DNA of 64,000 bases from Vanessa cardui (taxonomy: Eukaryota > Arthropoda > Insecta > Lepidoptera > Nymphalidae): positions 10,416,001 to 10,480,000 of the forward strand of contig NC_061126.1 of the NCBI RefSeq assembly GCF_905220365.1. Direction: 5' to 3'. Below, piece after piece: positions 46,318-58,135 of this stretch. Numbering within the stretch: position 1 is the stretch's first letter; each line of letters starts with the position of its first letter. The notes beneath the pieces were generated by a model. The model did no database searches, had not been told where the DNA came from, and saw only the letters and a program-made list of their open reading frames with translations. A program made the position numbers and the translations under genes.

Positions 46318-46840
46318 ATAGGTAAAACCCGTGTTCCCCTAAAACTTAAGGGGAAGATCTATAAGACCATGATCAGACCTGCTGTCCTGTATGGATCAGA
46401 GTGTTGGGCTACAAAAGGGATGACTGAAAGACAATTGCATGTTGCGGAGATGAGAATGCTGAGAGGAATGTGTGGTGTTACGCGAATGGATAGAGTAAGG
46501 AATGAGTATATAAGAGGAAGTTTGAAAGTGACACCGATAGCCGAGAAGTTATGTGGAAGGCGGCTATCATGGTATGGGCATGTAATGCGGAGGAATGAGG
46601 AACACATTGTGAGGAAGGCCTTGAGCATGGATGTGGATGGATATAGAGGTAGAGGACGACCAAGGAAACGATGGATGGATTGTGTGGAAGACGATATGGC
46701 TAGAAAGAATGTTACTTGTGAGATGACGTCTGACAGAGAAGTATGGAAGGAGAAGACATGCTGTGCCGACCCCAAATAAAATTGGGATAAGGGCAGGAGA
46801 ATGATATATGAGTTATAGAGACACATTATTATTATATTAA
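46318..46840 (+). pseudogene. C-terminal end of an RTE-type LINE reverse transcriptase
   Basis: The frame from about 46318 to the stop at 46777-46779 reads LKLKGKIYKTMIRPAVLYGS, then CGVTRMDRVRNEYIRGS, WYGHVMRR and a GRGRPRKRWMDCVEDDMARK end. This is the conserved C-terminal region of RTE-clade LINEs, after the RT palm, where the 'YGSE.W' and 'GRP..RW' motifs lie. The first codon of the open stretch is not ATG and the RT catalytic core is absent. The copy is therefore 5'-truncated by target-primed reverse transcription. Its own 3' UTR follows (CCGACCCCAAATAAAATTGG, AAGGGCAGGAGAATGATA) and ends in a (TTA)n run. The unbroken C-terminal frame suggests modest age. Minus-strand frames across it are shadows. 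Confidence 0.9.
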
Positions 46841-46902
46841 AACTCTATTAGAATCGTATTATTCGATAAAATATAAACTTCCTAGTTTTTGTTATTAATT
46901 AT

Positions 46903-47001
46903 AACCGTGGTAACGTAGTTACTTCTGATTTTCCATAGCACACGTGTTTTAGCTACTTACATTGGGATCAGAGTAATACATGTGATGTTGTCCAATGTTT
47001 A
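46903..47001 (+). repeat. SINE-A, 3' fragment
   Basis: AACCGTGGTAACGTAGTTAC, CATTGGGATCAGAGTAATAC and GATGTTGTCCAATGTTTATT match the SINE-A tail. No tRNA head is present. Confidence 0.8.
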
Positions 47002-47984
47002 TTTGTTTATTTACAGCACTATTCAATAATTACATAAATTTAAAAAAGGAATACTTATTATTTCATTCTCGTATCTTATCAAATCGCAGCAATTTTCAAA
47101 TTATATGCACATTTTTTGAAAATTAATATATAGTTATTTTATCTGTAATGATTTTTTTTTATATAATCTAAATCCTTACAGAAGATGTATGTAAGCCGGT
47201 CACAATCTCACAAGTATCATCGTCGGGATTACACGCCGTCCTTAGACAAATCGCTAATGAGATGAGGCTCCTAATGATTCATTGAGAGGCATCGAGGACC
47301 GTTCACATCGGACTCTAAATTCGAGTTGATCCTCGCTAAGTGTGAATTAAATGTAATTTGTTTGAAGTGTTCTCAATTGGTTCCATTTTCTTTTTGTAAA
47401 AAAATATCGTGCGTTTTTTTTGTTGAAATTGATTAGAGAAAGATCTCAATCGTTGACTACTAAAGGAGAATTGTATTCAGAATTATTTATTACCATGATG
47501 TACTATGTTTCATGTGATTTATAATTTTAAGCTTATAATATTCGTACTTACAATATGAAGAAATTGATAGCCCCATGGAGTCAAGACAAATTGCTTGACG
47601 ATAAACGATGAACAATCTTTCTGTTATATAATCTCCGGCTTATAACTTATGAAAAGATATGACGTCATTTCACACAGAGTTTGTTGAGTGTGTGTTTCAT
47701 AATATGTTTGTTTTGACGACGAATCTGGCTGACGAAAATATGAGTATAATGTTTTAAGTGTTCCTATGTAAATATATACATGTGATTTTTTTAATTTCAC
47801 CAGAACTTTTTTATCCCTGGAAAGATTTAGATGTAAGGGGCACAGTTACGCCATGATGAACAATACAAGAAATAAGAATAAACTTGTAACCCCCAGTTTC
47901 CGTTTGCATACGGTAAATAGAACGTTTTTGGACAATGGTGTGCGCATATATAACCCTTGACCACCTACCACCTATTTCTGTAAC
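47002..47984. other. Noncoding, nothing recognised
   Basis: The part at 47200-47340 is GC-richer and apparently unique. Just before the piggyBac-like element, CCTTGACCACCTACCACCTA (about 47955) resembles its terminal repeat and may be a scar of an earlier insertion. Confidence 0.4.
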
Positions 47985-48925
47985 TTAACCACCTACGCGC
48001 GGTCTTGGAGACCGCACATAAATAACCACCCTAAATTCGAGTTCTATAACATTAAAAAAGGATTTAAATGAGTAAAATACTTGTTTATACTTTAGACTTT
48101 TATTGTAGACTTTTAAATAACATAAACAATAATAAAATCTTAAGATTTGTTATAACCTTTTAAAGACAAGTAGTTTTAACACAAAAATATTATCTTCTTA
48201 AATAATGAGATCTGATACATAAGGAACATTAAAAACCAACTTCTTTGGATTTATTCCTAAGAGCTTAGGGCCTTAACTATGTAATTAAATAAAAATACTA
48301 AATATTAATTATAAAATTCGACAAAATTGCAACCACCAAGGGTTTACAATTTCTCGCGGCAGTTGCAGCATATTTTTTTCGGACAGCGGAATCTTCATCT
48401 GAAGAATCAGTTTCATTCGAGACCCTAGATGATGATCTTGGTCTTGAAGAGACTGTACCTGTTGGTTCAGGCTGAAATAAATTGTCTTGCACCGAAATTT
48501 CATCATCATCACCCTCAATCTCAGATTCGGATTCAGAGTCTTCAACCTGAGCAGCATACTCGACCGAATGGGGTTCCACGTCACTACAAATTTCGTCTGG
48601 CATAACCTCTTTGTCTGACATTTCCTGTTGCAACCATTCATATATAATTTCGTCTCTTTTATCCATTTTTCACTCAAACAAATAAAATCGTTGGGTGAAA
48701 AAGAAATCACGTAACCACCTACAAGCGGTCACAGAGACCGCTGACGATATATTTTTACTTACCCTGGCCAAACGCACGCATGTCTACACTCGCTGAGCGC
48801 AAGCGCGGTTCTGATGGATGTCTAGAAAAGGTATATAGACGCGCACTATCGTACGACGCACATAGATCACAATATTTGAATTTAAAAATACGTTGCGGTC
48901 TCAGAGACCGCAGGTAGGTGGTTAA
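47985..48925 (-). mobile_element. Internally deleted piggyBac-like element
   Basis: TTAA at 47985-47988 and at 48922-48925 brackets a 933-bp element whose ends are inverted: CCACCTACGCGCGGTCTTGG on the left and, on the reverse strand, CCACCTACCTGCGGTCTCTG on the right. TTAA duplication is diagnostic of piggyBac. A 17-bp palindrome (GCGGTCTNNGAGACCGC type) occurs near the left end (48000), inside the right part (48725) and at the right end (48896). Coding capacity is limited to the transposase N-terminus, so it depends on an autonomous partner. Confidence 0.9.
48298..48666 (-). pseudogene. piggyBac-like transposase, N-terminal part only
   Basis: Starting at the ATG at 48664-48666 the frame reads MDKRDEIIYEWLQQEMSD followed by a long acidic Ser/Glu/Asp-rich region (for example DSESESEIEGDDDE) and a short C-terminal tail ending in a stop at 48298. 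This is the typical disordered acidic N-terminus of piggyBac-like transposases, about 100 residues. The catalytic core with its Asp residues and the C-terminal Cys-rich domain are missing, so no transposition activity is possible. The tail after about residue 105 is read-through from 3' element sequence beyond the deletion junction. Assignment rests on composition, the opening motif and the surrounding TTAA-bounded element. Confidence 0.75.
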
Positions 48926-49233
48926 GGGATAATAAGATACAGGAAAATATAATCAATTTACCATTCTCAAAATTTAAAAAGATTATTAAGACTAAATTAA
49001 TAAATAAATCATATTAATTATTAAAAGAGTACTTTTTAGAAAGAAACGCCTGGAGTTAGGCTCGGGTTCCATCATAGGAAAAAAAATTGAAAAAAACTAC
49101 TAAAAAAATTTTTTAAAAATAAAAATAATAAAAATAAATAGAGCAAAAAATTATAAATAAATTAAAAATTTGAAAAATTACTGTAAATGGCACATTTACA
49201 AAAGCATTATATATTAGTTAATCTGTTTTTTTA

Positions 49234-49358
49234 AAAAGAGCAACTATGCGAGTTTCTTGCCGTTTCTTCGCTAGAAGCTGCTTTCCGAGACGGTGGTAGT
49301 ATTTAATTGTTGACGATTCAAAAACGCTTCTTTTTGAAGTTTACTTGAATAAAATTGA
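49234..49358 (-). repeat. Repeat L copy
   Basis: In reverse: GAGTTTCTTGCCGTTTCTTC, GCTTTCCGAGACGGTGGTAG, GATTCAAAAACGCTTC and TTTACTTGAATAAAA. Diverged. Confidence 0.7.
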
Positions 49359-49462
49359 TACTGATTTATTGATACTTCATTATTTTGTAATCATAAATCA
49401 AATACAAAGAGTACTTCGTACGTGATACATTGTAATGTAAATTCTGTAAAGCAAAGACTGAT

Positions 49463-49675
49463 GGTGTAAATAACAGTACTCAGTCTTGTTGTGTTCCGGT
49501 TTGAAGGGTGAGCGAGCTAGTGTAACTACAGGCACAAGGGACGTAACATCTTAGTTCCCAAGGTTGGTGGCGCATTGACGATGTAAGGAAATGTTAATAT
49601 TTCTTATAGCGTCATTGTCTATGGGTGATGGTGACCACTTACCATCAGGAGGTCCATAAGCTCGTCCGCCAACTC
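49463..49675 (+). repeat. Repeat C, well-preserved copy
   Basis: TGTTGTGTTCCGGTTTGAAG, GAGCGAGCTAGTGTAACTAC, TTAGTTCCCAAGGTTGGTGG and GTGACCACTTACCATCAGG run in order. Closest to consensus in this window. Confidence 0.85.
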
Positions 49676-50607
49676 ATACCATTAAAAAAATACTAATTAA
49701 AATTTGTTAAATTAACGTAAAGGTGAAGCTTACTGCACCACAATGGAACACCACTGCAAATCGGCGGCTGAAAATCGATTAATAATAAACAAATTTAAAA
49801 TTCAACCCTTATTAAAACAACCACAACTTAAATATAGCTTTATTTTACTAGCGTGAAATATGATTTCGATAGTCCTTAACGGATCCGAATTTCCATGAAA
49901 GATCAAAAACAATATAATTATTGAGTTAATTAATGGAAGAAGAGGAGGTTTGAAACAGACGAAGATCACGACATTAAGATCGTTAGAAGGGCCATTATTA
50001 CCAATAATTTAAAGCCGTCATCAGAATATTAAGAAATTGAACTTTTCACTTAAAACTTTTAACCTATTTCCTGCGACTAATGAGATTACTAATTATCGAT
50101 TCGACTCAAAACGACCCTTTAAAACATCGCTGTCAAGCTTAAGTAATTAATTTCAATACTTTGCTGTTCTCGTTTATTTTCTTAGTTAACGATTCAAGTA
50201 AATTGCTTTAGTACATTAAATTATTTACAAGAGAAAGAAAATTGCTCAAAGTTCAATTAACGAAGTAATTTTCATACATCACGTTCTACGTACGATGTTT
50301 TATTTTAAATTACTAACTGATATTATATTATATAAAGTACAGCGAAAATAATTAAAAGAAAATTAAAAAAAGAAAACAATTGTTATGTCATTAGTTTTAA
50401 TAATGAATCTGAAAGTTTTTAGACGCTCTGAATAGAATACAGGAATTATTATTATATTTCATTATTGAATATCATAAGTTTTTGTTACGGAGGTGTGTTT
50501 TATTTATACTATCTCGTAAATATTGGTTACAATGTTACACAACACTATATATTAACAATGATGTGTTCACGACACATAATTGTAAATATATAAAATATAT
50601 TACATCA
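49676..50607. other. Noncoding, nothing recognised
   Basis: AT-rich, without frames or repeats that I can place. Confidence 0.5.
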
Positions 50608-50740
50608 CCCATACCTCACTTATCCAAGAACTAAGATGTTGTGACTTATGTGCGTATAGTTACACTGACTCTCACAATCTTCAATACGGTTCACAAGCAA
50701 AATTACGTGTTTCTGTTTGGCGGTAAAATATTTGAAGAGC
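50608..50740 (-). repeat. Repeat C, old fragment
   Basis: ATCCAAGAACTAAGATGTTG, TTTGGCGGTAAAATATTTGA and the intervening order match the 5' half of repeat C. Heavily changed. Confidence 0.55.
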
Positions 50741-50938
50741 GTTACATGAGACGACTGTAGAGGAATCGCTGATGCTGTGCGCCACCAGTTACACATGCGA
50801 CGCAAATTGACGAGTCCTCATCTGCAGACTATAGTTTTCGTAATTAATTATAAATTAATATTAATCATTCAATATATGGACTTATCATTGTTTAGTATTG
50901 TCTCAAATTAGTGTAAGTTTAGTTTAATTAAAGTAATT

Positions 50939-51180
50939 GAGCCGAGATGGCGGAGTAGTTAGAACGCGTGCATCTTAACCGAAGATTGTGGGTTCCAACC
51001 CAGGCAAGCCACTGATTATTCGTGTGCACCACTGAATAATTCATCTCGTGCTTGGTGGTGAAAGAAAACATCATGTCTCTAACTTCATCGAAATTCCACC
51101 AACCTGCATTGGAACAGCGTGGTCATAAATAAATAAATAAATAAAATAAAATAACCCAGCTGTGGGAAATTTACAGGTTG
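50939..51180 (+). repeat. Metulj-like SINE with simple-repeat replacement
   Basis: The head GAGCCGAGATGGCGGAGTAG, box B TGGGTTCCAACCCAGG and body are present. After GGAACAGCGTGGTCAT, the usual segment is replaced by an (AAAT)n run before ACCCAGCTGTGGGAAATTTA. A rearranged copy. Confidence 0.88.
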
Positions 51181-51595
51181 TTAATAAAAGTAATTATGAC
51201 ATCTTTAGTTTTTTTACGTCCGTAGGCTGTCGAAAACGTTACTGAAGGTTACTGAAGGTTGGCTTAAAAAAAAGTCCACTACTCATACTTTAGTTATTAC
51301 TCTGTAATATTTGCATTATTTTAAATAAAGACGTGCAACTTCGTATCGATTTAGTAAGTTGTCTGATCTCTCTTTGTTTGAGTCATGTAAGACTATGAAA
51401 TTGAGGATACTGAGAATGTACTTATTACAAAGACACGTACGTACCTTCGGCGCAGTTTACTTGTCATCGTTGAGATTGGTCAATAGGACTTCATCATCAA
51501 CATCCTATCGTTAGCCATTCAGATATAATGCAAAAATGTAATATAAAGTTATGTAAGCGTCTTAAAATACAATTACTTAAAGTAATCAAACAAAT

Positions 51596-51737
51596 CGAAA
51601 TCAAAACATACTTTATTCAAGTGGGCTTTTACAAGCACTTTTGAATCGTAATATAGGTATTAAGGGAACGTAACACCGGTTCGGAAAGTAGATTCTACCG
51701 AGAAGAACCGGCATGTAAATCAGTAGTTACTCTTTCT
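51596..51737 (+). repeat. Repeat L, well-preserved copy
   Basis: ATACTTTATTCAAGTGGGCT, CACCGGTTCGGAAAGTAGAT and CTACCGAGAAGAACCGGCAT are all intact, ending AGTAGTTACTC. Confidence 0.8.
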
Positions 51738-53467
51738 CGTCATTTCATTAAAAAATACAGTCATGTTAGTTAAATACTTATAATTGTATATGTATGTTAT
51801 ATATCCAATCTGGAAGTCAACAAGTATTAATTCCACGTTTTTTTATCATCTGTGTAATCTTTTATTGAATAATATGCCTTCCATAACAATATATTTTTTA
51901 CAAATTATTTGAATTTATGAAATGGTAAAGATAAAAATGTCTGCAGAAATTTATATTATAGCGCATTCATCTTTTTTATTCGTAAAATCGTTTAAAAAGA
52001 AAAGAATATCAGACAAGTCACGACGTATTAATTTATTAAAATCTGTAATTAATTACTGGAAAATCGAGAGTGAATTTATTATAAAACGAATCCGATTTAG
52101 ATGTGAACTATCCCCGTTTTGTAATAATATGATTTATTAATATTATTGTTTGCGGGGGCCGGGAAGGCACCGCGACCAGCCAGTCCGTAATTTACCGGAC
52201 GCCTGCTTCGTTCGATACGTGGCTTAGTTTGACACATGACAGATTTATAGCCCCTCAAAATTCGCTGTAACCATTTTAAGGTTTATTCGAAGCGCTTGCC
52301 ACCCGCGACAATGTTTTTTGTCTAGCTGTGAAATTGTTCGTAATAAAATTTATATTTCCAATGAATTTAAGCTGACAATTTTTTAGACATAGTCTATAGT
52401 TGAATTTATACTTTTAAAAAAATAATTTAAATGTGATTTTGTTGACTATTTTAGCATTTTTTAAATAATTTTTATACATTGTGGGTTTGGGCGTAAAAAA
52501 TATTTCTACATTCACTTGAAAGAAAACATCGGTACGAATGTATTATTATTGAATTTGGAATATAAATCAGAAATTATTAAAACAACAACAAATTATTAGC
52601 TCTACATAAATTTTACTACATTGCTCAAATGAGAGCGGCACAAATCAGATGCATCCCGATTTTTAATACTTAGATGCCATCAAAGACTAAGGCTTTCGAG
52701 ATATAGAATAACAATGTTCCATCATCCTCCTGACTGTTAGTAAAAAAATATATTTAGAAAAGAACTTTATAATATGTATTCTTCAACCTAGGATTTCTTT
52801 TCTATGAGCCAATAACTCAAGATTATCATCCTTATATGCACATATAACATAAACGAATTAGGTAGTTAGTAGTAGTTAGGTATATAATATATACAATATA
52901 AGCATTATATAGGAATATAATATAAACAAAAATTAAATTATAAAGTAAAATTATTGTAAACCATACCCAAAATTTATTCAATCAAATAAAAAATCACCTC
53001 CACCACGCATATTTGGTTATTAATAATATATAAAATTACAAATGGTGTCATAATGAGGCTGCGCTTTGACGCTTATCAAGTGAAGGTTATACCTATTTCA
53101 GCATTTAACTTATTCGTTTATTAATCGATAAAATTAATAATGTCAGCCGCATACTGGTATTCGTGATTGATATTCATGAAACAAGAATAATTGTCGAAAT
53201 AAACGGATTAATTGTTTAATCCTTTTGTATCTATCTAGATAGAGATTGTTGATGATATATTATAATAACTGCTTGTTACGGCTTTGCTCGGCGGTTTTAG
53301 ATTCTTTCCTAGCTTCTAAAAGTCGTAGCATAATGGTATATTGCCTTCCTCGACAAAATATCTATCTAGATAGATACCTATACCTATAGATATAACTGAA
53401 ATATTTTTTCCAATCGGACCAATGGTTCCTAGGACTACTTTCAACTAATCGGTAAATTTTCACCTCT
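51738..53467. other. Noncoding, one GC-rich stretch
   Basis: At 52150-52260 a GC-rich segment (GCGGGGGCCGGGAAGGCACC, GCGACCAGCCAGTCCG) interrupts AT-rich DNA. The 72-codon frame at 51922-52140 just before it has no domain. A palindrome built on ATCTATCTAGATAGAT lies at about 53230-53385. Confidence 0.4.
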
Positions 53468-53592
53468 ACCCATAGAACTAGCGGAAAATATTATGAAATA
53501 TCAACCACTCCTTACATCGTCAATACAGTGGCATACATCATCATGTACCTACCTACCTATCAAGATGGCACAAGCCCTTCCACCAAGTAAAT
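53468..53592 (-). repeat. Repeat C, old fragment
   Basis: CCCATAGAACTAGCG, CCACTCCTTACATCGTCAAT and AAGCCCTTCCACCAAG match in reverse, with the middle deleted. Confidence 0.5.
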
Positions 53593-54654
53593 TCTTCATA
53601 GTCAACAAACAAACATATAGCTTGAATGAAATATCACTTTACACATTGTAGAAATTGATTCGAACCAATTGACAGATATTTGAATAATTGGCACGGCAGT
53701 TGAACAATTATCGAAGATTTAATAATATAATCACATGCTCGTTATACGATTGGCATGACAATTGCTTTTCAAAATATCAATCATTCAATTATTCAATCTT
53801 ATAAGGCATTATCATTTGTTCAATTTTACAAGATTGTTATAAAACTTAAAGAATACTTTAAAGCCGATTTAATATCCTATGATCAAACGAATCGGAATTC
53901 TACCTTGATAGCATTTTTAATCGAAGATAAATAGTGGAATTCTGCAAATACGTTAAGTCTTTGGATGATATTCCTTCAATAGATATAATATCTTACAATG
54001 TAAAAGTGAAAGAGAGAATGCATATGAGCGAAACGGACGACATATCAAATACGTGTGATTACGACGCGATCTTATTCTCTATGGACCAGGCATCCATTTC
54101 ATTTCGATCAATATGTATTTTTTTTAGATTCAAATGCGCGTGCATTTTGCATATCTGATATAAAATTTCGTAATTTTAATCCAGCCAAGTAATAAAAGCC
54201 ATTTATATTATATGGTTATTCTTACAAATTCCGACGAAATAAATATGATGTTTTATCCTATAATTTTTATCAAATAATGATGGATGGATATGCTCAAAAC
54301 TTATGATATAACCTTTGTTTACTCCTTAAATAACGTATTAAAAAAATGGAAATTATCTTTTACAATATAACCAGTTTCCGGTGCGGCTCACCTGTAAGAG
54401 AAGAGATGCAAGTGTTAACTATAAAACTATTCCAGATTATAATCTATGTGTGTGCCAAATTTCTACTAATTAATAAACAGTCATCCATCTAAACTTTCGC
54501 AATAGTATAATTACTAGCATTAATATAATCAATCAGTCACCCATATATATTCGTCGCCGTCGATACGTAAATACCAATTATATGGAATATTAATTATTTT
54601 ACTCAGTAAAGAAGTTCTAACAATTATCTTAATAAACCCTGAAATGTAGTTTTT
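53593..54654. other. Noncoding, nothing recognised
   Basis: A 74-codon frame at 53934-54158 (non-ATG or weak start) has no domain. Confidence 0.45.
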
Positions 54655-54905
54655 TTACTAATGGGCTACCTGAGTGCAAGTGGTTACCAATGCCCATAGA
54701 CAATGGCGTTGTAAGACATAATATATATTTCTGACATCGCTAGTGCGCCAACAAACTTAGGAACTAAGATGTTATGTTATGCTTCCTTGCACTGGCTCAC
54801 TCACCCTTCAAACCGGAAAACAACAATACTAAGTACTGTTGTTTGGCGTTGGAATATCTGATGAGTGGGTACCTACCTAGACGGGCTTGCCCAAAGCCCT
54901 ACCAA
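54655..54905 (-). repeat. Repeat C, near full span
   Basis: ATGCCCATAGACAATGGCGT, TTGCACTGGCTCACTCACCC, TTCAAACCGG, TAGACGGGCTTGCCCAAAGC in reverse order. The 77-codon frame at 54774-55007 starts within it and is not a gene. Confidence 0.8.
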
Positions 54906-55238
54906 CATGTGAAATTGAGTAAAACATGTTCAATTAGGTTTTACTTGTTTACTTGTTTTTTAATTAGGTTTATGTGTAAGGCAAATATATCATTATGTGT
55001 ATATTAACATTATATGCATATACCCACTCTATCTTCCATTTGTAGTACTAATTTTAAACAGCGCCTCGAAATGTCTATTCCACTGAAAAGAATCTGCGTC
55101 ATTTCGGCGATTTATAAATAAAAAATTAACAAACGTATAAAATGTGTATCGAACATGTTGTTCGTTCGGCTTATTTTAGCACATTCGCCTTGGTAATTTT
55201 CTTCTTTTTTTGATTTTCTTTGATTGATAGATCTCGAT

Positions 55239-55380
55239 TACTGTTGGTGGGACTATGTGCAAGCCCGTAATTATTGGTACTGAGTCATCCCTTTAGTGTA
55301 CTGAGAGTTTTTACTGCTTTGTTCCGGTTGGAACAGTATATAAGCCATTACATATTTCATCGTTAATGGGTTTGGTGTGT
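55239..55380 (+). repeat. Repeat C, 5' fragment
   Basis: TGGTGGGACTATGTGCAAGC and CTTTGTTCCGGTTGGAAC match, with truncation afterwards. Confidence 0.6.
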
Positions 55381-57659
55381 TTCTCAAAGGGAAATACCAC
55401 TGACTAACTCATCCTGAGAACTCGAAAATCATAAGTACAATTGACTTTAAATTTATACTAAAAATATATTTGATACAAAGTAAGAGAAGTGGGAAGGTTA
55501 AATTTGTATAAATATTACCCGTAGGAAGTCAAGCACATTAGTTAAGATCTATTTAATATATGTATTATAATTATGATGTCTATGTACTCACGCACGACAT
55601 ATGATGTACTTACATATTAATTCGTTTAATACATCGAAATGATTATTCTTAGATTAATCTAGCTAATTCCTGGTACGTATTAATTATACCCTGTAACATA
55701 CATACGTACATACAACTCTAGCAGGTATTTAGGAGTAATTAGCATACGTATGGCTGATTGCAGGCGGACATTAACATTACTGTTAATTGTTATATCTTTG
55801 TATTATGCAAAGCCCCTCATAAATAATGTTATTATTAACGAATAAAATGATAATAACTTGATTCATATGTTAATTTGTATAATTCAATATTGTTTAATTA
55901 ATATTTAACAAATTTTAAGTGGTCAAAATAATTTAAACAGCAGTTACCACTTTGGATTCATTTTGATTTAAATTAAACTATATTATAGTTATTGTACAAA
56001 CAATATCTGGGAAAGATATGTTGAACGTTATAAAAGATAAAATCATAACATACATACATATAATATAAGTGCCACATTGTAGTTTATCTATCAATCTATC
56101 TACTACTACTAGTACTAACATCTATTTTAACATTGATGATAAAATAATATTTATGACACACTCTTTATCATACAACATACAAATTGCATAAATACCGTCT
56201 ACAGACATCGTAGAGACATTTAAATGTTCCTAAATTCGTATACGAGTCTCATTCGAAGGCTTTTATCTTGGATTTCAATCAGATTTTTTTTCGTTTTGCT
56301 CGCCCCCGGCGAAGACTCTTGCGACGTCTTGCGTTTCCCCAGCCTTTTCGTAGTTGATTACCCCCAAAAGTTCCAGACTGCAAATAGGATAGAATCTGGA
56401 TCATATAAATAGAATACGGTTAAACTTCATATCACATAAAACGAGTTTATTATATCATCAGTATGATATCATACTGATCCATTTTACATGTTTGACTTCA
56501 GATATAAAAACTAAATTGTTGTTTTATCAAGGCTCATTTTAATTAGTTTTATTAATTTATATATGCAAAAAAAATCATGGATAGTTTTGTGTTGTTTTAG
56601 TTCACTTTCGAAAACACATATTACACATCTCCAATCAATCTTACTTGTAAAAAAATATTAAGTCTTGATGTAGGTACATCTATTATTAATTTGTTAAATT
56701 TGTAACACTTACAAAATCCCGCAATCTAGAAACAAAACTGCACATTGTTTTAACGGATAAATCCTTAGAACTACGTCACAATAATTCAAAATACCGCATC
56801 GTATTAATCAACAGTTCTAACACCTGAAAGATCACGTGTCGGCCTCAGCGCCTGTAGTTAGTCGAGACAAAGGTTCGTGATGAGTGCAAGCGGGACAACA
56901 AGTACATTGACCCCATATATTTTTCGACTATAAATTCGATATTCATCGAGATCAGTCAGAGTCTAATAAAATCGATTTTTTAAAACCCGCTTATATATGT
57001 AAGTATTTCTGGTTTCCCAAAAATGCATTAATAATTGAAAAACACACTGTACTGCACGCTGCAAGTGCTTGGAAGTATGATTGGACAGGCGTGAACCTAG
57101 CTAAGCTGCGTTAATAGATTTAATAGTTATAGAAATTTATTTCTCATCTTACATCATTGTCATTATAAAATGGATTTTAAAAGTAGCTATAGATATTTTT
57201 CGCTATATCGCCATAATTTATAAAAGCAAGTAACGGATATATATATTTAAATACTTTCCTACATCTCAACTAATAAAATTTACGTGGAGACATAACAAGT
57301 TATGACATGATAGATGCCCCAAATTAGATAGTTACTTTTACAAGCTTTTATTAAAAATTTCGTTATTTGTTTATATCGAATCCAGAAAACTGAGTTTCGA
57401 CCACTTTAAATCATCAAATAGACGGAGAAGGTACTAGCTTTTTAGTGAGTATACCCGTGTTCTAAGGCGCACTACACGTTCTATCCACCAGCGACTACCA
57501 AATATCACTTTCTGCATAATACGTTTTGCCAGTGAGAAAAAGGACTACTTTAAATACCTATTCGATCAGTCTCAAGAATTTTATAAATTATATATTAAGT
57601 ATAGTTAAGAAAGACATAGGTAAATAATATGTTCTTTAAAGTAGACTTAAACTCTTTGG
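55381..57659. other. Noncoding, nothing recognised
   Basis: A 62-codon frame at 56224-56412 has an ATG and hydrophobic stretch but no known family. The 56830-56960 segment is GC-richer and apparently unique. Confidence 0.45.
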
Positions 57660-57905
57660 TGATCGAGCGAATGGGCCATCTGATGGTAAGTGGTCACCAT
57701 CGACCATAGACAATGACGCTGTAAGAAATGTAACCACACCTTACACCGCCAATGCGCTACCGACCTTGGAAACTAAGACTTATTTTAATATTCCTTGTGT
57801 CTGTAGTGTGATTGTTCACTGACTCACCTTCGAAACCTAAATACAGCCAAAACTAAGTATTGTTTTTGGTGTAGAATATTTGACGATTGGGTGGTATATA
57901 AGTAC
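57660..57905 (-). repeat. Repeat C, near full span
   Basis: GGGCCATCTGATGGTAAGTG, GACAATGACGCTGTAAGAAA, ATGCGCTACCGACCTTGGAA and ACTGACTCACCTTCGAAACC in reverse order, ending in the GGGTGGTA block. Confidence 0.8.
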
Positions 57906-57949
57906 AAATTAATTACTTGTTATACAACCCTACTGAAATTATTATAACC

Positions 57950-58135
57950 TAGTAGTTGCCCGCGGCTTCGCACGCGTTTAGAGTGTTGGTTGTTATGTGT
58001 AAGGCAAAAAGTATCCTATGTCCTTTCTTAGAGCTCAAATTTGCTTCAAACCAAATTTCATCAAAGTTGGTTCTGCTGTTTGGTTGCGAAAGATCGACAG
58101 ACAGACAGAGTTACTTTCACATATATAATCTATAT
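57950..58135 (+). repeat. Repeat E, near full length
   Basis: Opens TAGTTGCCCGCGGCTTCGCA, includes AAATTTCATCAAAGTTGGTT and ends GACAGACAGACAGAGTTACT followed by ATATATAATCTAT. Common lepidopteran repeat. The 60-codon frame inside is incidental. Confidence 0.75.

Noticed and set aside
46359..46826. 155-codon minus frame
   Set aside because: Antisense to the RTE C-terminal frame, which has clear family motifs.
48309..48710. 133-codon minus frame
   Set aside because: Alternative frame over the piggyBac N-terminus; the ATG frame with acidic composition is the real one.
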